Source: Oscarella lobularis
Lineage: Eukaryota > Porifera > Homoscleromorpha > Homosclerophorida > Oscarellidae
Direction of reading: 5' to 3'
Assembly: GCF_947507565.1 (NCBI RefSeq)
Contig: NC_089188.1
Span: forward strand, 434,001-498,000
DNA length: 64,000 nucleotides
A program made the position numbers and the translations under genes. Below the pieces are notes generated by a model. It worked only from the letters and a program-made list of their open reading frames with translations, did no database searches and had not been told where the DNA came from. Below are positions 35,700 to 49,712 of this stretch, piece by piece (within the stretch, counting starts at the first letter, position 1; every line of letters begins with the position of its first letter).

Positions 35700-37010
35700 A
35701 TTTTTCTTGCAGGCGTCCTGATGAAGATCGTCGCCTCAACGGAAGACGACATTCAAATAAAGGTTTCTGTATTAATCGATGTCTTTTTTCCGTACTTCTT
35801 CTTTCTTTAGGGGACCTAGGTGCGGACGGGATTGTGCTACACCTATTGAAGACGTCTTATGCGGTACCTGTATATTTTCCTTTTCTTTCTTTTTTTTAGA
35901 TTTAGGGCGGATGCAGGACGGGAAGGCAAGAGGACGACGTTGACGTAAGTGAGGGACGAAGATTAAGGTATCTGTATGTAGTGCTTCCATTTTCACTTGC
36001 TGGCTTTTTTGAATAGATGATGCTGACTTGAAGGGACGAAGACGAAGAAGAAGCAGACGAAGAGGAAGTGGACGAAAAAAGAGGTATCTGTATGGAGTAC
36101 TCATTTTTTCTTTTGCTTTTTTTTCTTTAAGATTTAGGTTTTCAAGGACTCAGGGTCGAAGAAGAGGGATGAAGACGAATGATGGAGACGAAGATGACGT
36201 GGACGAAGAAATGGCACAGGTTTCTGCATGGGTTGATTTCCCTTGCTTGCTTTCTTTTGAGTTTTAGGTGCGCCGGTATGTTGAAGATGATGTAGACGAA
36301 AACGAAGTCGACGAAGATGATGTAGACAAAGAAGGTCCTGAGGTATCTGTATGGAATGCTTAGTTTTTCTTTTGCTTTTTTTTTGTTTGAGATTTAGGTT
36401 CTCAAGGACGAAAGGATGAAGTAGAAGACGACGAAGGCGATGTAGACGAAGTAGAGGCGACGAAGAGGACGTAGACGAAGAATTTACAGAGGTATCTGTA
36501 TGGAATGCCTATTTTTTCTTTTGCTTTCTTTTTCTTGACATTTAGGTTCTCGACGACGAAAGGACGAAGTAGATGTAGACGAAAGAGATGTTGACGAAGA
36601 TATTGTTGAGGTATCTGTATGGATCGTTTAGTGTTTCTCTTGCTGGTTTTTCTTTGAGCTTTAGGACGATGATGGGATGAAGAAGAAGGGACGAAGATAA
36701 CGTCGACGAAGAATTGACAGAGGTATCTGTATGGGTACCTTATATTTTCTCCTGCTTGCTTCTGTTTGAGTTTTAGGTGCTCAAGGAAGATGAAGTAGAA
36801 GGGACGAAAAAGACGTGGACGAAGATGATGCAGACGAAGAAATAGCACAGGTATTTGTATGGATTGTTTACAGTTTCCCTTGCTTGCTTTTCTTTGAGCA
36901 TTAGGTCTCAAGCAGGATGAAGAAGAGGGGACGAAACCGGCATTCGCAAAGGTATCTGTATGTAGCGATTATGATATTTCTTTTGCTCGTTCTTTTTTTG
37001 AGTTTATAGG
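35700..37010 (+). repeat. Tandem exon-intron-like modules, about 11 copies
   Basis: Units of about 100-150 bp repeat with a donor-like GAGGTATCTGTATGG, a pyrimidine-rich stretch (CTTTTGCTTTTTTTC), an acceptor-like TTTGAGATTTAGG, and a GA-rich block encoding Asp/Glu/Val (DEDDVDE-type). Copies lie near 35753, 35862, 35968, 36083, 36220, 36341, 36490, 36609, 36720, 36850 and 36951. In some copies the block stays open between an internal AAAG acceptor and the GAG|GT donor (for example at about 36561-36609); others are broken by stops. It looks like amplification of an exon plus its intron, partly decayed, or a minisatellite that happens to carry splice signals. Confidence 0.65.
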
Positions 37011-37194
37011 TACTCTATGCAGGGACGACGGGACGACGGGACGATGGGACGACGGACGAGAGAACAGCGCCGAGGACAACGACGCAATGACGGTTTTTCA
37101 AGGATCACCTTTTTAAGGTATAGATCAGTAGATTAATAAGAATGAAGTAATTAAATTATGTAAATAAATTATGTAGCTCTAATTAGTCTGGTAG

Positions 37195-40140
<2,946 letters not shown>

Positions 40141-40594
40141 TGTTGATTCTTTGTTTGCGTCTTGTTCCTCGTCCTCAATGTTGTCTGTGGTCTTGAGTGC
40201 AGTAACCCTGAGGCTTCTTGGTGTCGGCGGAAACAGCGATAAGGCATCCGGGTTTGATTATACGGGTGCTATTTTGTTTGACCGAAATCATTGTGAAAAC
40301 GGAAAGAAGCGGCGACATCTAAAGTCGAATCACCTTTGTACGCGGGTAAGAGACGCGTTTAGGGGTGCGCGATATTTGTAGGGCGCCGTGCGCGTGCGAC
40401 GAATTCAATGTGGGCCTTTGGCGAGCGTTCGCTCTCGTTCGAATGGCTCCTGTAGCAGTTTAGACGTGCGCTTTATCGTTTCGCGATCGAGTTCTGAAGC
40501 TCCGTCGCGCATGGAAATTTTTCGTTCCGTTCTATATCTCGTGTCCCATGTGTCTCTCTAGGCGTGTTTTGTTGTAGTTAATTAATGTGGTCGC

Positions 40595-43036
40595 TTGTCT
40601 CCTCTCGTGTTAGAAGAAATTGATTACCAGATCTACCAAAACGATCTTCTTCACCTAACCGAGCTAGACGACAGTGCCAACGCCCACGCTAAAGCTGCAG
40701 AAAGCCTGCTTCGGACGCAGGGCTGGACTTGGGAAAATGTAACGGACGTTCTAACGTCACCGTTGCTAGAGCGTGATTCTGAAGGTTGGCTTATTCAGCA
40801 GCCTCACTTTGCCCAGAATTTGGAGTACGCCGAGTTAGCAGGCTTTACTATAAATTTTGAGTCCAGCCCGCCGTCCTTTCGGCTTCTTGTACGAAAAGCT
40901 GACCGCTCGCACCTTGGACTCTTTAGCCAGTCTGACGTTGCCGAAGCAGTGAGAATAAGCAGAGAAGACCCTAGTCCGCCTTTCTTCTGTCTTGATGCTC
41001 CCAGCGTCCACGAGCGCTATCATCCTTTTCAAAAACTTCGCTTTCATCCAGAGAACATCGAAGGAGGTGGGCTGCTACAGGCGATGTTTGAAGCGGATTA
41101 TCTGATGAAGTCTTTCAGCGTCGGAGCTGATGTCTCAGCCAAGCCTCCGTTCAAACAGCGTCCGACTCTAACGGGCGACGGTGAAGGCCTACTCGACAAG
41201 TTGCCACGAACGCTGAAGTCAGTTCTCCGTCCAGTGCACGAAAGGAAGGCCTCAAAGTCTGACAGCGGTGCCCACAGATTTTGGATACAAGCTGACGAAC
41301 TTGTGTATGAAGAAAAGTCTTCTCCTCGCAAAGACGAAGTGGCGTTCTACTTCAAGCAACCGAAAATGGCAATCCGGACGTCTCCCATGTTTCATGACAT
41401 AAACGGCACACTAGTTGACGCTGCAGGAATGGATCCGGACAGCCCCGAAGTAGAATTTTCCAAAGATATGACTGCGAATTACGACGAAATTGGGCAGAAC
41501 TTTCCCATATTTCTTCGTCTGAGAGAAATGGTAAAGCTGACATTCTTCGGACGTGTCCTGTACAGCTACCTTTCAGGAATTAGAAAACAGGAAACAAACC
41601 CTACAGTTGATGAAAACTTTGTTGCGGGCCGTTACAGAGAGATGTGGCAAAGCATACGCGACACTGTTGAGGACGCACTCCGAAAGCAGAGAGACGACAT
41701 AAATTCGAAAGGCGGACTTAGTCGTTTTGTTGAGGGAACTTTTGGAGATATCGTTGATCAAATTAGGGACCTTTGCGACTCCTATGTATCCTCTTTGAAA
41801 CTCAAACGTCTAGTCAGCCGATATTTGGATTCTTATCGTGGCTCCGCTCGTGAATTGGCAGACTTTGTCGCTTCTACGAAGATATCAAAGGAAACTATTC
41901 GTAGTCGGATATTGAAGCAGAAGATGGAGCACTATCACCAGACTAGAATTTGTTTAGAAAACGCGTTAGATGGAATAATTAGAAACGGAAATTCGACAGA
42001 GTTTTGCTGGCGCCGAAGTTCAAGCGCAACGCCCTGCTTGTGGGCTCCAGCTGCTCTAAACAAATTTAACCCCGGCTATAATGTCTATGGTGGCGTTATT
42101 CTCGCACCAAAGTGCACACCTGGTCGTGTCGCAATTTCAAAATTTTCTTTGGCCGTTCGCTTAACCGGGATTAATCAATTCAGGCAAACTAGACCTTTGC
42201 GTGCAGCGGAAAGCCAGTTCTCGGCTGGAAGCGCCTCTGCAGTTCCAGTCAATAAACGAGCAAGTGCGCCACAGTCTTCACCACCTTCCGAAGGCGGGCA
42301 AGGCGGTCAAAATAGCAATCAATGTGGAAGTGGAGGTGGTGGATCGAATGGAGGAACTAGTGGAAACGGTGGAAACGGTGAAGACGGGAGAAGCGGTGGA
42401 AACGGTGGGAGAAAGGGTAAAAACAGTAGTGGCCTACGAATTAGAAGTAAAACCCGAGGGAGCTTGAATCTGTTTCAAAATCGACAGTTCACTACGGACA
42501 TTCTAAAGCCACTTTCACAAAAGACGAAAGACGAAGCAAAACGATCAGATGTTGACAGTCACACCAACCGAAAATTTGGTGATGTTGAAAGTAAGAAAAT
42601 TCACGCAGACCATTTTGTCTCAAAATACGAAGTGATCAGTTGTGTGAATCGTGCGGTCTCTAATAAGGAGTTTCGTCGAATGGGTCCACAGCGAAAAAAA
42701 GTTTTCTTAGATTTTATTGGCGATGTCCTTAATCGTCCCTTTAATATTGTACCTACGCTTGACAAGGCTAATTGGGCAAAAGCAGACATTTCAAGGTTTG
42801 CAGTAGAAAGTCTCAAGTCTGGGAATAGATTCGACGCCGGAAAAGCTAAGTCTAATTTTGTGGCCAATGGTGGGGATTTCCGCCGGTTTGTCTGTGGCTG
42901 GACAGAGCGTTTTTTTGTAATCGAAAAGATGTTTCGTGAAGAATTGCCATTGATAGGCAGGGTCTACGCTGAGGCTGGTGAGATAGTTTTGGCAAATTTA
43001 CTTCTTTTTGGCATGATGTACAAGGGCGTAGACTAG
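40595..43036 (+). CDS. 813-codon uninterrupted ORF, unrecognised family
   Basis: A single open frame of 2,442 bp ends at TAG 43034-43036, a striking contrast with its intron-rich neighbours. The frame has no ATG near its start: it opens after TAA at 40583, and a strong acceptor (CTCTCGTGTTAG) at 40612 suggests a short upstream exon supplies the start. Residues 1-480 look globular, with an N-terminal region (LRTQGWTWENVTDVL), then GGGLLQAMFEADYLMKSFSVG, HRFWIQADELVYEE and YDEIGQNFPIFLRLREM. A Cys-containing segment (EFCWRRSSSATPCLW) follows. Residues about 566-615 are a Gly/Asn/Ser linker. The C-terminal 110 residues form another globular part (VSKYEVISCVNRAVSNKEF to AEAGEIVLANLL). The middle section faintly recalls uncharacterised bacterial and invertebrate proteins, without a nameable domain. 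Retrocopy or transferred gene are both possible. Confidence 0.75.
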   Translation: MSPLVLEEIDYQIYQNDLLHLTELDDSANAHAKAAESLLRTQGWTWENVTDVLTSPLLERDSEGWLIQQPHFAQNLEYAELAGFTINFESSPPSFRLLVRKADRSHLGLFSQSDVAEAVRISREDPSPPFFCLDAPSVHERYHPFQKLRFHPENIEGGGLLQAMFEADYLMKSFSVGADVSAKPPFKQRPTLTGDGEGLLDKLPRTLKSVLRPVHERKASKSDSGAHRFWIQADELVYEEKSSPRKDEVAFYFKQPKMAIRTSPMFHDINGTLVDAAGMDPDSPEVEFSKDMTANYDEIGQNFPIFLRLREMVKLTFFGRVLYSYLSGIRKQETNPTVDENFVAGRYREMWQSIRDTVEDALRKQRDDINSKGGLSRFVEGTFGDIVDQIRDLCDSYVSSLKLKRLVSRYLDSYRGSARELADFVASTKISKETIRSRILKQKMEHYHQTRICLENALDGIIRNGNSTEFCWRRSSSATPCLWAPAALNKFNPGYNVYGGVILAPKCTPGRVAISKFSLAVRLTGINQFRQTRPLRAAESQFSAGSASAVPVNKRASAPQSSPPSEGGQGGQNSNQCGSGGGGSNGGTSGNGGNGEDGRSGGNGGRKGKNSSGLRIRSKTRGSLNLFQNRQFTTDILKPLSQKTKDEAKRSDVDSHTNRKFGDVESKKIHADHFVSKYEVISCVNRAVSNKEFRRMGPQRKKVFLDFIGDVLNRPFNIVPTLDKANWAKADISRFAVESLKSGNRFDAGKAKSNFVANGGDFRRFVCGWTERFFVIEKMFREELPLIGRVYAEAGEIVLANLLLFGMMYKGVD

Positions 43037-43471
43037 TGAGATATTGAAGTAATGTACCTGTTTTCGTGACGTTTATTGCTCCTATAGTAGTATACTATGT
43101 TTACATTGTATATCGACGTGCAGGATTGTTCAAACTGCTAGCCTTGATGAATGTGGTATGTGTGACGTCTGTAAATATGGGAGTACAAACTCATACGGTA
43201 TCGGAATAGAGTCTGGCCGTCTCTTCATTTAATTAAATAGCAGAAAATGACTCTGATTTCATTGCGTTTTTTAATTAGCGCTTTAACATATTTTCTCCAC
43301 CTACTTCAGAATAACGGTGCATCGTTTTCTCTTTGCTTCGCTAGCTATCAACTTAATTAATGGAAGCCGCAAGATACCTTAATATTAAAAGTGAAAAAAA
43401 CAACACCATTGCCTTTGTTTCACATGTCACCATCGTCGTCAATCTCTCTTACAGCATCCACTGTAGCCTTT
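43037..43471. other. Intergenic, no feature seen
   Basis: AT-rich; probably carries 3'UTR sequence of the 813-codon gene and 3' flank of the minus-strand fragment. Confidence 0.4.
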
Positions 43472-44038
43472 TTAAATAGTCCGTACATTTTTCCAACAAT
43501 AAGCGCTGAATGAAATATTCAATAAATTGCTTAATATAGAGGGAAAGTTATGACGTACAAGCCACAAACGCTCCATGAATTTCTTGGTCCGGCTTTGAAA
43601 CATCGGTAGGGCTAATTCTTTTTCCGTAACGTTTTTCAAAAGATCTTTGATTCTGTGTAAAGAATTTCGCACCACAAACTTCGGACCCGTCAAGCTAACA
43701 CCGTTCGGTGAAACATCCACATATAACGCGTCGTGTTCAACAATGTTAGAAGCATTGCACTTTTCTAAAGACTCCAGCTCCAATTTTGAAGCAAAGTATT
43801 CAGTTGTTACTTCAGCTGCTTCAGAAGAAATAAAACTGTCAAGAGCACAGGTAAACGCGTCGGTATCCTCATCTGAGAAAGATGCAATATTGATGATGGC
43901 TTTGTCATTAGTCAATTCCACCAGTGCTACCTCTACTTTCACTTCTAAAGCCAATCTTGGCAAATCGAGAACGCCATCATTTAAGCTTTGCTTTAAAATT
44001 TCGACTTTCGTCTTGTTGTAAGTGACTAATACAGTTGA
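43472..44038 (-). CDS. Minus-strand fragment, possible KH-like domain
   Basis: Open frame running from about 44038 (no ATG; reads TYNKTKVEILKQSLNDGVL) to a stop at 43472. The centre (SPNGVSLTGPKFVVRNSLHRI) has the V-x-G-x(3)-V-x(2)-A/S-x(2)-I pattern of the KH-like repeats in PARP14-type proteins. The frame appears cut at its 5' side where the kelch fragment begins on the other strand, so it is probably a truncated exon. Alternative: the last exon of an unrelated gene. The domain guess is weak. Confidence 0.35.
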   Translation of the reverse strand, partial: STVLVTYNKTKVEILKQSLNDGVLDLPRLALEVKVEVALVELTNDKAIINIASFSDEDTDAFTCALDSFISSEAAEVTTEYFASKLELESLEKCNASNIVEHDALYVDVSPNGVSLTGPKFVVRNSLHRIKDLLKNVTEKELALPMFQSRTKKFMERLWLVRHNFPSILSNLLNISFSAYCWKNVRTI

Positions 44039-44886
44039 ATACTATGATCCTCTGTCGAATGTCTGGAAAGAGTTCGCGTCGGTGAATGAAGACCGGTATA
44101 ACTCTGGCGTCGTCAACCTAGACGGCAGTGTCTATGCGGTTGGAGGATTGTGGACGAAATCTGTGGAGCGCTATGATAACACAAAATGCCGTTGGGTGGA
44201 AGATGTTCCACCCATGAAGGAGAGTCATACTGGAGAAGGAGTTCTTGTTTATGGCGATCGAATCTATGCAATGGGTAGTGCACCTGAGCAATACAATCCG
44301 GCGACGAATACTTGGACCATAGACGGATCTCCACCCAATGTCAAGGAATGCCGTCGTTAAAGGAGCCACCGTTTTGAATGATCAAATCTATGTTGTCGGT
44401 TCTGAGTTCGGTTGTTATTTCACAAGTAAATTGTCAGGTGTCTTGGGTATTTTCAAGTACGATCCCGTTGCAGATCATTGGCTAGACGTCTCGTTCTTCG
44501 ACTACGAAGCTCATCGAAGATTTGTATGCTTGTGCGCAGATGGCAACTGCTTGCATTTGTGGCGGGAAACTAAAACCCCTTTTGATCATGTCAGGCTTGA
44601 CGTACGAAATGGGCAAGGTACTAGTTTTGATATTAAGGAATGTCCCTCCTTTCTGAATTTTCACCGTTTCTATGAGAATACTTACTGTCTTGCTGATGGA
44701 AAGGAATATAGCGTCGGTGGTGTGATGAGACGCGATGGTAGTGTTGCCTTGGACACACGCACCTTCTTTTGGTATGATATGACCAAGGAAGTGGCAGAGT
44801 ACGTGGAGGGCCCTAGTCTTATAAACAAGCGTTCAAAATGTGGAGTCGGGGCAATTGACAGATGTCTGACTTTCAATCTTTTTTGA
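44022..44886 (+). pseudogene. Kelch-repeat protein fragment with a frameshift
   Basis: Encodes several kelch blades: TVEYYDPLSNVWKEFASV, SVYAVGGLW, KSVERYDNTKCRWVEDVPPM, then after a frame change NAVVKGATVLNDQIYVVG, FKYDPVADHWLDVS and YSVGGVMRRDG. These match the C-terminal propeller of KLHL-type adaptors for CUL3 ubiquitin ligases. No BTB or BACK domain precedes it. At about 44338 the frame breaks: the frame expected for a blade start (PPMSRNAVV) is reached only if one A in CCACCCAATGTC is extra. It starts mid-blade and lies head-to-head with the minus-strand fragment. Truncated pseudogene is the simplest reading; a sequencing error at 44338 would leave a truncated but open gene. Confidence 0.7.
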
Positions 44887-45698
44887 ATGTATACATTGTG
44901 TTTGCGTTGCCGAAGTCTTCTAGCCAAGATGTGTTCAATGTTAGCTTGTTGTATTCCCTTCTCTAAACACGATCGTTGTTTTTCTGTTACAGTATATTTC
45001 ATGAGTTCGTACGTACCATTGGCGCGTCTAGTTCGTCGCGGTTTTTCTTCGCAAAAGATCGGGCGTACATCGTGCAAACTTCAGCGGCGCGTTCTGTGCG
45101 AAGACGGTAGCCTCGGACCCAGGCCTCCCCCACGAACTTCCCAGCTACCGAAGTTCGTGGGGGACGCCTGGGTCCGAAGCTACGAAGACGGTTTGTGACG
45201 CAACTCACGTCGGTTGATAATAAAACTCACCCTGCGAGCCACATCTTTGCTTGCGCAATTACGGAAACCTCAACTAGAAGCCTCGAAACAAAGCCTAGAA
45301 ACAATTGGAGACCGAGAAAAGCCAATCTACGTCAAGCAACTCTCTTTCGAGTTTCCTCGACAACTTTTAACATGCTCTTACCACTTAAAACGCCCGACTA
45401 AACCTTGAAACAGAAGCGGAAGGCCTGAAAAAGCTCAGAAAGCGCTGCTACTAAAGAAATTGAGGACTCCCGGATAAGTTTTCTACAACCCCGTATAAAA
45501 CGTTCTTAGGGGCAGAGCGAATCGCTTTCTAGGTCGAAAACAAGGCTTACTGTGATCACGAATTGTCTTATTCACTGTACAAGACGGTTTGGATATTCTA
45601 TGCTAAGAATCGTGTCAGGAGCTTCGAGTCTTCTCTCGACTGTTCGATTTAAACTTCTTACGTTAGTTGCGTCGACGACGAATATTTCTCGCGCTAGA
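44887..45698. other. No supported gene; contains hairpin element
   Basis: Short ORFs only; the hairpin at 45107-45183 is listed separately. Confidence 0.4.
45107..45183. mobile_element. 77-bp hairpin with 34-bp arms and flanking direct repeat
   Basis: Arms 45107-45140 and 45150-45183 are reverse complements with two mismatches around a 9-nt loop. GAAGACGGT occurs at both edges (45100-45108, overlapping the arm by two bases, and 45184-45192), which looks like a 7-9 bp target-site duplication. It resembles a minimal foldback MITE. It is also the kind of perfect stem that could fold in RNA. Confidence 0.55.
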
Positions 45699-46689
45699 CA
45701 AAGCCATTAAAATTCATCACGTGACAACGACTAGTCGAGTCCCGTAGTAGAATTCCGGCTTTGTCTGAATCCACACTCTCAGAAGGCTCAGCTCGATGCA
45801 CGCTCATCGCACCGACTTCTTTGCAGCTCAAACAGCGCAGATTCAAACACGCCAATAGGTAAGAGCACGTTTCCCTTTCATTTTTCGTCCGCGTGGCGCT
45901 TTGCGACAACGCCTGTGTCCTATCTCAACGCGGAGAACGACATAGAGCGCGCGCGTGGTTGTTTCTGCTCTCCAGTGACTTTTTCGCTACGAGCGGCGAC
46001 GTGACACGGATCGCGGACGTGACAATGCTCGCGTAATCCTTTCGCCATTCGTCGATCCCTCGTCACGTGCACTCGCACTTCGTTTCATTTCATTCTCTTC
46101 TTCTTTTTCTTTAGTTTCGTGTCGAAAGAGCGAAGAAGAAAGGCAGAAGAATGCGTCGTGTCAGCGCAACGAACAGGTCACCCATTGGGGCCCCAGTTGG
46201 AGTAGGCGTGCACTTGGGGGCGGGGCTCCCTGTGACGTACAAGGCTCCAAATGCCTGCGATGCCACTGCCCTCGCTCGCGGGCATAGAAAATTTCCGACA
46301 GTCTAACAATTAGGTTTGATTTCCAAAAGTGTAATCGAGGGCGGGTTGGGGTCCGCGCGTGAGGGCTGGTGGTCGTTGCAGTGCACGAAGCCCAATTGTG
46401 TACGTTGCAGAGAGTGTAGCGGGACAACAAATCGTTATAATGCAGTAATGGCACTTCCTCCCTCCTCTCCCTATGCACTAAGGTTTAGTTGGTGGCTGCT
46501 AGTAGGGTAGGATGGTTTGAGTAGTAGGCTTATAGCTCCTTTCCTCTTTACGTGCTTAGCTAGCAGCCGCCACGTGCTTTAGACCATTATTCATTGGATT
46601 TTTAGGTAATCTAGGTTGATTAGTATATAGGCTTATTTTAGGTCAATGGATTTATAAGGTAATCTAGGTTGTTATCAAGTTCCAGCTTT

Positions 46690-47010
46690 TCTTTTTTAGG
46701 GTGTAGCATAGTAGGGTTTTTTTGCAGGTTTTTATTTCTTCCACAGGTTTTTATTTTTCTCACAGGATTTTATTTACAGGCTTCTTATAGGCTTATTCTA
46801 GGTCAATGGATTTATAAGGTAATCTAGGTTCTTTTCAAGTTCCTGCTTTTCTTTTTTAGAGTAGCATAGTAGGTTTTTTTATTTGCAGGTTTTTATTTCT
46901 TCCACAGGTTTTTAGTTTTTTTTCACAGGTTTTTTTCATAGGTTTTTATTTTATTTACATGCTTTTATCACAGGTTTATTTTTTTGCAGGTTTTTATTTT
47001 CTTTACATGG
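46690..47010 (+). repeat. CAGGTTTTTATTT tandem repeat
   Basis: Roughly a dozen degenerate copies of (CA)CAGGTTTTTATTTC. A shorter version in reverse complement (AAACCTGCAAAAAATA) is in the left arm near 21130-21215, so the right array has expanded or the left has shrunk. Confidence 0.75.
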
Positions 47011-47769
47011 GTTTATTATTATGTGTAATTAATATTAATTCTTAGTCTAGTTTTTTATGAAATTTTCTGGGTAATGATTTTGTTTTCTTTTTTAGAGTAC
47101 GAGAATTTGCTGGAGTATCAATGTGGAAAGGTAAGCGTTTTCTCTCATTGTATGGTGTCTTTCACTGGTACCGTGACGATATTGTAGGTGAATCAAGATC
47201 AGAAGATAACTGAAAGAGAGAATATTATTGTGCATGTTTTTATATCGTGCTTGTTTTTATATTGTGCATGATAGATTGTTGCATTCTTTTTTCTCCTGAG
47301 CTCCATGTTATGGAGACAGGAGTTGCATAGCTTAGGGACTCGTGTATAAACGCGCGCGTCTTCCGCGAATCCTCGGCGTATAAACCGGTTTGGTGCATAT
47401 CGGCGCGCGTGCGTGGCACTTTGCGCTTGAACAACGCAGAGATTCGCGCCCATCTTATGCAGCGTGTGCTCAGTTCTAAGCGCACGCTCGTAAGCCTTTT
47501 GTAACGCTGTATTGCGCGAGTCCCACGCGATTGCACGGTACTTCACTCGAACCCTTTGTATTGAAACAGAAGTTTTATTAAAAATATTCTACGTTTACGT
47601 TACGGTTCATGTAGATGACTAGCGACCAAGCGCGTATGTTTGGAATACGATAAAGAATTGGTCCGGGTACTGAAGGCTAATCGTCACGTGAGTCACTTTT
47701 TTTATGCAACTGGCCAAAGACGTGAGAAATGAGCGTCCACTCTGCGTGAAAGTCCTTTTCTGCTTATTA

Positions 47770-47774
47770 GAAAT
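47770..47774 (+). other. Target-site duplication, GAAAT
   Basis: GAAAT precedes the first LTR and recurs at 50373-50377 after the second. Confidence 0.85.
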
Positions 47775-47956
47775 TGTTACGGGCGGCCGGTCGACGGGCG
47801 TCAGACGGGGGAGCTAGGCACGGCGGAGTAAATGAGGCGGACTTCTTGAGAGCTTAGAGTTGGTCTTTTATTGGGCTCACACTCGAGCGTACTACTGCTG
47901 TACTATCCCGTGCATCCGGGATCCCACTACGTCATGCACACAGAAAATCCGCAACA
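47775..47956 (-). repeat. LTR (3' LTR in element orientation)
   Basis: 182 bp starting TGTTACGGGCGGCC and ending CCGCAACA in plus-strand reading, with TG...CA ends. Next to it the interior has a C-run (CCCCCCC at 47961-47967), which on the element strand is a G-rich polypurine-like tract. Confidence 0.9.
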
Positions 47957-48102
47957 AAGCCCCCCCAACTACAAAAGAGGACTGACCCCAGCCCAAACGC
48001 GAGAGAAGAGCTAGGGCATGCAAACATGCGGGACATGAATCACCAGAAGGGTGAGACACACAAAAAGAAAAAAATGAGGAGTTTTGAGAGAGTTCGAGAC
48101 GA

Positions 48103-49712
48103 CTAATACTCTTCGTCGTAACGAAGGGCGGCTTGCCCGGCTGTGCAGCGCAGTGGTCGACCTTGACGATGAGATGAGGCGTCCGAAGAAATAGAAGAAT
48201 GAGAAAGAAATTGAGCTGCTCCACGAGGTAACTGCGACAATAGCCCGCTCCCACGATCACGAAAAGGATCCCCAGGCCAACGGGGGTCTACGCCGTCGCG
48301 TGACGAGAAATTCGAGTGGGGAGAGGCTGCTCCATCGATGACCACGAGGCCACTTTCATCCTGAAGCTCCGGACACGATATGCGTCGATGACGTTGCTTA
48401 GAAGCGGTAGGCGGCGTCGAGCGTGAGCGGCGTTGTCGTCCAGGATCCATCGAGGCGCATCCATCGTCATGTGATGCAGGTTCAGAGCGACGGAAGTCAC
48501 TGTATGCCGACTTTACGTTGCCTTCGGGAGAATAATACGGTAAGATTCGCTGAACATGAGTAATGACGGGCCGCGTCGTTTCCAGATTCACGAGTTCGTA
48601 CGTCACGTCGGATAGACGACGGGTGACGCGGTACGGTCCGGTGAAGCGATCTTGCAGCTTCGTAGCGAGACCGGGCGTAAGGACGGGACGATGAAGAAGG
48701 ACCAGACTACCGGGAGCAAGCTCAACCGCGTAGTGGGTTCTGTCGTAATAGTCCTTCCGTCGAATGTCGGCGTCGAGCTGATACCGCCGGGCGAGTTGGA
48801 AAGCGCGCTGGATCTTCTTTGTCACCACGAAACCATATTCCCGGGCGTCTCGAGTGAGTTCCGTTTTCGGTCCGGTGATAACTGCTGTCGGCAGCCGAGC
48901 ATCTCGTCCGTGAACGAGATAAAACGGGGTATTACGGACAGAGTCCATGAGGGCCGTGCGGTAGGCGAACGCCACCGCATCGATTTAAATGTCTCAATCC
49001 GTGTTATCGTCGTTAACAAACGCGGATATCGCCGTCTTCAATGTGCAATTAAACCGCTCTACTTGCCCATTGCACTGCGGGTGATAGGCAGTAGTAAAGA
49101 TCTTCTTGATTCCTAAACGCTCGGAGAGACGCTTGAGGAGAGTTGAGGTGAATTGAGCACCTCGATCCGATAATAGTTGCTCGGGGCAACCGTGTTGAAA
49201 AACAATCTTCGAGAGAAAGACGTCGGCGACAGTCAGAGCGTCAATAGTCGACACCGGAGCGACCTCAACCCATCGCGTAAACTGGCCACCATAACGACGA
49301 CGAATCTATTGCCCGCGTCGGTTCGTGGAAAGGGCCCTGCGATGTCGATGCCAACCGTTTGAAACGGCGCGGAGGCGCTGAAGAGCTGGAGTCGACCTGC
49401 TTTGACCGGTTGGTTCTTCTTCCGGAATTGACAGCTTTGACATGAGCGAATGTAGTCGTCGATGTCGCGGCGCATTCCCTTCCAATAACACTGTGATCGT
49501 ACGTGGTCAAAGGTACGCGATCGTCCAAAATGACCGGATGCCGGAAGATGATGCGCAGCGCGAACAGCATCGAGGCGATCGATTGCAGCGAGGTATAGAA
49601 CGGTGATAGCTCCGCGCGCCCGAACCGTCCCAGTGTACCAGAGCATCTCGAGGGCGCCTCCAAGCGTAATTACGCCGCTGTCGCGTAACACCTCCGACAC
49701 TCCCGGGGGCAT
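48103..49712 (-). pseudogene. Disabled integrase region of the LTR element
   Basis: Shows an HHCC zinc-binding segment (HHLPASGHFGRS...CQSCQ) and a DDE core: D in VGIDIAGPF, D in LLSDRGAQF and E in NGQVERFN. A C-terminal region then includes PGSLVLLHR and DRFTGPYRV. The frame shifts near 49279 and carries two in-frame stops near 48985-48995, so no full-length product can be made. It is the usual Ty3/gypsy integrase type. Upstream minus-strand ORFs at about 49750-50210 are Arg-rich and unassigned. Confidence 0.85.
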
